Positions 44,901 to 48,356 of a stretch of DNA of 48,356 nucleotides are shown here, piece after piece. The stretch lies in NCBI GenBank assembly GCA_024635655.1, contig JAGXIL010000053.1, positions 1 through 48,356 on the forward strand, written 5' to 3'. The notes under the pieces are model-generated. The model saw only the letters and a program-made list of their open reading frames with translations, did no database searches and was not told the origin of the DNA. The translations under genes were made by a program, and so were the position numbers. Position 1 is the first letter of the stretch, and each line of letters begins with the position of its first letter. The stretch is from Gillisia sp. (GTDB lineage Bacteria > Bacteroidota > Bacteroidia > Flavobacteriales > Flavobacteriaceae).

Positions 44901-45121
44901 ACCAGGTGAAAAATGAGAGCAATCAGGATCCTCTTAATTATCCAATCAGGCTAAACAATAAGATTGCCAGTTTAGGATTAATTGTGGATAGTGGAGAGGC
45001 AAGGCCTACAGATGGTGCCCATCTGGTCTTTGGAGAATTAACAGAGGAATTATCAGTTCTTATCAATGAAATGGAAACGATATTTTTAAATGCTGAAAAG
45101 GATAATTCTCTGAAAAGGTAA
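41957..45121 (+). CDS. Large secreted BNR/VPS10-like repeat protein
   Basis: The 1054-residue protein has a signal peptide (hydrophobic about residues 12-27) and repeated Asp-box/BNR motifs of the S-x-D-x-G-x-x-W type (KTTDGGLIWKPV, KSIDAGETWENV, KTTDGGKSWNKI, KSTDGGENWTEL, RSDDAGQTWERT and later copies), which fold as sialidase- or sortilin-like beta-propellers. A C-terminal beta and helical region follows (about 770-1054), with an acidic, Ala/Glu-rich linker (about 805-860). Related proteins are annotated as glycosyl hydrolases, but no catalytic residues can be identified, so the activity is unknown. No type IX C-terminal signal is seen. It is monocistronic. Confidence 0.85.
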   Translation: MKYPDFLKEVNCKLLFLILLLLFPLAEVEARQVQQETLDSTLFQTLEYRVAGPYRGGRSTAIAGHADRIHEYYFGATGGGLWKTTDGGLIWKPVTDGQINASSVGAVDVADSNPDIVYIGMGESQFRGNIMQGDGIYKSIDAGETWENVGLKESQTVSRVRIHPTNPDIVYAAVLGHPFGPNEERGVFKTTDGGKSWNKILYKGPKAGAADLIIDPNNPEVIYASIWEVYRKPWKMWGGGGASGFFKSTDGGENWTELTQNSGLPEGPIGKIGITVSPMDSNRVWAIIEANEGGVFRSDDAGQTWERTNEDRKLRQRAFYYTRIYADPQDKETVYVLNVDFWKSTDGGEEFDQEIKVPHGDNHDLWIDPNDPMRMAEANDGGGTISVNGGETWTDEDFPTAQLYHITATNDFPYYVAGAQQDNSTVAVPSEGWDFLSARGNTIKKNTHSYSVGGGESGYIAQDPKNLDIFYAGSYSGVLTRIDRKTGERRRIEPYPRYFMGNAAETLPERVHWTYPIVFSTLEDRLYVTSQHVWTTSSEGQTWEKISPDLTYADPETMGVSGGEVTLDMSGPELYATVYALAPSFHDVNTIWAGSDDGLIHITRNHGKSWENITPPDLPRHSRVSIIDASRHEPGTAYVAVKRYQMNDRAPYIYKTTDYGKTWEMIVDGIPDGHYVHVVREDITTPGLLYAGTEHGMYVSFDDGEHWNSLQLNLPDVAIRDLAVTEKDIAIATHGRSMWILDDISPIREFNKDILNKDLHLYEPYYAVRRVQDAVFHYHLAQETDSLKIEIRDASGNLIQTFKSDPPEEQEQATEPVAEAAEVETPPADAGASDEDLAANTESEEKKEKEKDKKPKGPSHKKGLNTFKWDLRYPGATVFEGMILWSARPEMGPLALPGIYEVRVTTNGKTETQPFEIKVDPRVKDISDADLKEQFDLLMKIRDKVTDANEAVIKIRAYKEKMGDDIDPEILKNLNTVEEAIYQVKNESNQDPLNYPIRLNNKIASLGLIVDSGEARPTDGAHLVFGELTEELSVLINEMETIFLNAEKDNSLKR

Positions 45122-45200
45122 ATTACAAGTGCCGAAAAAGAACTAATAATTATCTGTTTTTTCAGAATGAAGTTCATAAGCTGAGATCCATTGATGTAAG

Positions 45201-45230
45201 AAAAATGCCGCTCCCCGAGCGGCATTTTTT
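45201..45230. terminator. Terminator after the BNR/VPS10-like gene
   Basis: AAAAATGCCGCTC (45201-45213) and GAGCGGCATTTTT (45217-45229) form a perfect 13-bp stem around a CCC loop. Both strands carry A/T runs, so it can act in either direction. The stem core is the same as that of the gdhA terminator. Confidence 0.82.
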
Positions 45231-45256
45231 AATTATCTTCGTTTCAAATATTTTCG

Positions 45257-45976
45257 ATGCTGGTCCATACCAATGCCATTGTTATTAGTGCTATTAAATA
45301 TGCTGAAGCAGATTTGATCGTGAAATGCTACACCGAGACCAGCGGGCTTAAAACTTATATTCTTCGTGGAATTCTGAAATCCAGGAAAGGGAAGTTCAAA
45401 ACCTCGCTTTTTCAGCCATTGACGCAACTGGAGCTGGTGGCAAAACACAAGGATAAGGGAACCATGGAATATTTACAAGATGCAAAGATCCTGCACCATT
45501 ATTCAAGTCTGCACACTAATATAATTAAGGGTACCCTGGTCCTTTTTTTATCTGAAGTTATGCGCAGCTCCATTCAGGAGGAGGAACAAAATGAAAGTTT
45601 GTACAATTACCTCGAAAGCACTTTAAATTGGTTAGATGACAATGAGAACATTGCTAATTTTCACTTATTATTTTTACTGAACTTAACCCGGTTCCTGGGC
45701 TTTTTTCCTGATGAGGTTCAGGAAGATAGCCTGTATTTTAATATGCTGGAAGGAGTGTTCCAGGATTCCAAAACCTCTCCATATTGTATAGAGGGGCCAA
45801 ATCTGGTGCTGTTAAAGCAGCTTATCGGTACAAATTTTGATGATCTCCAGGATATAAAACTTTCCCAAAGCGGAAGATCAAATTTCCTCAATATGTTACT
45901 CAGCTATTACCTGCTTCATATAGATTCCTTTAAAAAACCTAAATCCCTCAGCGTTCTCAACGAAATATTCCATTAA
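45257..45976 (+). CDS. recO: DNA repair protein RecO
   Basis: The 239-residue protein has the RecO N-terminal OB-fold start MLVHTNAIVISAIKYAEADL, followed by the Bacteroidota-typical YTETSGLKTYILRGILK and a helical C-terminal domain. RecO works with RecF and RecR to load RecA on single-stranded DNA. The zinc-binding cysteines of some RecO proteins are absent, as commonly in this phylum. Its stop overlaps the start of the TonB-dependent receptor gene by one base. Confidence 0.9.
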   Translation: MLVHTNAIVISAIKYAEADLIVKCYTETSGLKTYILRGILKSRKGKFKTSLFQPLTQLELVAKHKDKGTMEYLQDAKILHHYSSLHTNIIKGTLVLFLSEVMRSSIQEEEQNESLYNYLESTLNWLDDNENIANFHLLFLLNLTRFLGFFPDEVQEDSLYFNMLEGVFQDSKTSPYCIEGPNLVLLKQLIGTNFDDLQDIKLSQSGRSNFLNMLLSYYLLHIDSFKKPKSLSVLNEIFH

Positions 45977-48356
45977 TGCGGATTCTGATATTTTTTCTCA
46001 TCTGTCTGGGGACTGGTTCTGTAAAAGGACAGGAGGTACTGGTGTTGGAAAAGGGGACAGATTATCCGTTGGCGTATGTGGCCATTTACAATAAGAGCAA
46101 AACGACAAGCACCTTTACGGCCGTGCAGGGAAAGGCAGACCTCAAGGAATTTTCTTCAAAGGAGATTATCATTTTTAAACATATTTCTCATGAGGAATTT
46201 TCCACTACCAAGGAGAAGATCCTGGCGGCAGGCGGTAAGGTATATCTTTCTTTAGATGAAAACAATCTCAATGAAGTAGTGTTATCCGTTTCCAGGTTCA
46301 AACAGAAAAAAGAGAAAACACCGCAATCGGTGGTAAGCGTTAAACCGGGAGAAATTCAGTTCGCTAATCCGCAAACCTCGGCAGATCTTCTGGAAAGTAC
46401 AGGTAAAGTATATGTTCAAAAGAGCCAGCTTGGCGGCGGAAGTCCTATGATAAGGGGTTTTGCTACCAATCGTTTGCTGCTTACGGTAGACGGGGTGCGA
46501 ATGAACAACGCCATTTTCAGAAGCGGAAATTCTCAGAATATTATTTCTATAGATCCCCTGGCCGTAAATGAGACAGAGGTGATCCTTGGGCCGGGTTCTG
46601 TAATTTACGGCAGTGATGCTATTGGAGGGGTTATGAACTTTTATACCTTGAAACCGGTTTTTTCCTATGAAGGAAAACGGGTCAGTGGCTCTTTTTTAAG
46701 CCGGTATTCAACTGCCAATAACGAAAAGACAATTCATGCCGATGTAAATGTAGGTTTTGACAAATGGGCTTTTTTGACCAGTGTTACCTATTCAGATTTT
46801 GGAGATCTTAAAATGGGTAGCCATGGGCCTGATGATTATCTTCGCCCGGAATATGTAGTAACGCGCAACGGGCAGGATATCATTGCAGAGAATGAAGATC
46901 CTCGGGTGCAAATTCCTACAGGTTACAACCAAATCAACCTTCTGCAAAAAATTGCCTTTCAGCCGAATGATCTTTGGGACTTTACTTTGGGGGCATATTA
47001 TTCTACCACATCAGAATTCGACAGATATGACCGGCTGTACCAGCGAAGAAATGGTCTGTTAAGGTCGGCGGAATGGTATTACGGGCCTCAAAAGTGGTTC
47101 CTGGGAAATCTTCACATCGAGAAAAAAGGTAGGGGAGAGCTTTATGACAAAATGAAGTTCACCGGAGCTTATCAGTTCTTTGAAGAGAGCAGAAACAATA
47201 GAGACTTTGGGGCGGGAATCCTGTTTCATAGCCGGGAAATGGTAGATGCCTATTCTGCCAATCTTGATTTCGAAAAAGGCATAAATAAGAACAAGCTCTT
47301 CTACGGATTTGAGTATATATACAATCTTGTGGGTTCTGAAGGATCGGCAGGAAATATCAATACTTTTGAAATAACACCCAGTCCTTCCCGGTATCCTGAT
47401 GGTTCATCCTGGCAATCTTTAGCAGCTTATATCGGTTACCAGATGGAGCTGCATAAAAAGCTTCACATGCAATTAGGGGCAAGATATAATGCTATCATCT
47501 TAAAGGCAAATTTTGAAGATTCCTTTTACGATCTCCCATTTTCCAATGCCGATATAACTACCGATGCTTTTACCGGTAGTGCCGGATTAAACTGGCAGCC
47601 CAATGAAAGGATGGCCTGGAAGGTCAATGTCTCCACAGCTTTTAGGGCACCAAATATAGATGATGTTGGAAAGATCTTTGATTCTGAACCGGGATCAGTT
47701 GTAGTTCCCAATCCCGATCTTAAACCAGAGTACGCCTATAACGGGGAAGTGGGCCTGAACTGGAAATTATTCGATTTTCTGATCCTGGATCTTTCTTCTT
47801 TCTATACGCTTCTTGAAGATGCCATGGTTCGGCGGGATTTTACTTTGAATGGAGAAAACAGTATAATTTTTCAGGGGGAAGTGAGCAATATCCAGGCGGT
47901 TCAGAATGCCTCGAGTGCTTATGTCTATGGATTTGAAGGAGGGCTGGAAATAAAATTTTCCCCCTCATTGAATTTTATTTCCCAGTTGACCATTACTGAA
48001 GGTAAAGAAGAACTGGATAACGGGGGAACGGCACCCTTAAGGCATGCGGCTCCTATATTCGGGAATTCCCACCTGGTTTGGAAATATAACCGACTCAAAT
48101 TGGATCTTTTTGGAGAGTACAATGGGCAATTTGATTATGAGGACCTCGCGCCTTCTGAACAGGGGAAAGCCTATTTATATGCTGTAAATGAAAATGGAGA
48201 TCCGTATTCACCTTCCTGGTACACACTCAACTTTACCGGGAAATATGAATTTTCAGAACAACTATTTTTCATCGCTTCCCTGGAAAATATAACAGATCAG
48301 CGGTACCGTACTTATTCCTCAGGAATTACTGCGCCCGGCAGGAACCTGATCTTGTC
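45976..48356 (+). CDS. TonB-dependent outer-membrane receptor (partial, 3' end outside window)
   Basis: The frame opens at the ATG at 45976, which shares one base with the recO stop, and runs without a stop to the right edge (about 793 codons). It encodes a signal peptide (MRILIFFLICLGTGSVKGQ), a short N-terminal CarboxypepD_reg-like region, a plug domain (about residues 115-225: SPMIRGFATNRLLLTVDGVR, ILGPGSVIYGSDAIGGVMNF) and a beta barrel. The plug motifs resemble heme/hemoglobin-type receptors. The last residues (SGITAPGRNLIL) are near the usual C-terminus, so only a few residues are missing. The substrate is inferred, not shown. Confidence 0.88.
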   Translation, partial: MRILIFFLICLGTGSVKGQEVLVLEKGTDYPLAYVAIYNKSKTTSTFTAVQGKADLKEFSSKEIIIFKHISHEEFSTTKEKILAAGGKVYLSLDENNLNEVVLSVSRFKQKKEKTPQSVVSVKPGEIQFANPQTSADLLESTGKVYVQKSQLGGGSPMIRGFATNRLLLTVDGVRMNNAIFRSGNSQNIISIDPLAVNETEVILGPGSVIYGSDAIGGVMNFYTLKPVFSYEGKRVSGSFLSRYSTANNEKTIHADVNVGFDKWAFLTSVTYSDFGDLKMGSHGPDDYLRPEYVVTRNGQDIIAENEDPRVQIPTGYNQINLLQKIAFQPNDLWDFTLGAYYSTTSEFDRYDRLYQRRNGLLRSAEWYYGPQKWFLGNLHIEKKGRGELYDKMKFTGAYQFFEESRNNRDFGAGILFHSREMVDAYSANLDFEKGINKNKLFYGFEYIYNLVGSEGSAGNINTFEITPSPSRYPDGSSWQSLAAYIGYQMELHKKLHMQLGARYNAIILKANFEDSFYDLPFSNADITTDAFTGSAGLNWQPNERMAWKVNVSTAFRAPNIDDVGKIFDSEPGSVVVPNPDLKPEYAYNGEVGLNWKLFDFLILDLSSFYTLLEDAMVRRDFTLNGENSIIFQGEVSNIQAVQNASSAYVYGFEGGLEIKFSPSLNFISQLTITEGKEELDNGGTAPLRHAAPIFGNSHLVWKYNRLKLDLFGEYNGQFDYEDLAPSEQGKAYLYAVNENGDPYSPSWYTLNFTGKYEFSEQLFFIASLENITDQRYRTYSSGITAPGRNLIL

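Overview
The window looks like an ordinary chromosomal segment of a Flavobacteriaceae bacterium (phylum Bacteroidota), perhaps a marine genus of the Gramella/Salegentibacter/Salinimicrobium type; the genus is inference. The evidence is a gliding-motility lipoprotein (GldH) in a ricT-gldH-PBP1A cluster, a complete moxR/Bat (Bacteroides aerotolerance) operon, several promoter elements close to the Bacteroidota TTG-N17-20-TANNTTTG consensus, weak Shine-Dalgarno sequences, AT-rich spacers, and lipoproteins and TonB-dependent receptors typical of the family. No tRNA, rRNA, CRISPR array, insertion sequence or prophage was seen.

Layout: (1) 1-5229, tRNA hydroxylation (trhO), then an envelope operon ricT-like, gldH and PBP1A. 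(2) 5316-7103, the two subunits of a 3-oxoacid CoA-transferase, separated by a frameshifted four-helix-bundle (S23/IVP) gene inside short inverted repeats. (3) 7180-13445, a minus-strand block: DUF6616 protein, diaminopropionate ammonia-lyase with a variant peptide deformylase, acyl-ACP desaturase, metallophosphoesterase with an AlbA-type ATP-binding protein, and an SDR oxidoreductase. (4) 13619-23719, a DUF4382 lipoprotein followed by the Bat operon (moxR, DUF58, a composite membrane protein, batA, batB, batC, batD, batE). (5) 23802-26541, a small protein, a SulP anion transporter and a beta-carbonic anhydrase, probably for bicarbonate handling. (6) 26687-33333, cvpA, pheS with two small followers, gpsA, a BON-LysM protein, and the nadD-gmk-yicC operon. 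(7) 33477-41738, membrane and metabolic genes: DUF1206, YheT-like hydrolase, thioesterase, EamA transporter, ArsC/Spx-like protein, a DUF4163/DUF3298 lipoprotein, a cystathionine gamma-synthase family enzyme, a THC0290_0291-like outer-membrane protein and glutamate dehydrogenase. (8) 41957-48356, a large secreted BNR/VPS10-like protein, recO, and a TonB-dependent receptor that runs off the right edge.

Most genes are housekeeping genes. The least explained structures are the decayed IVP cassette between scoA and scoB (6014-6439), a near-perfect 18-bp hairpin without a U-tract (30459-30498), palindromes in front of ricT (1169-1185) and scoA (5293-5313), and the composite Bat-operon protein with an unassigned C-terminal domain (16530-18221). 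I found no convincing undescribed multi-gene system.
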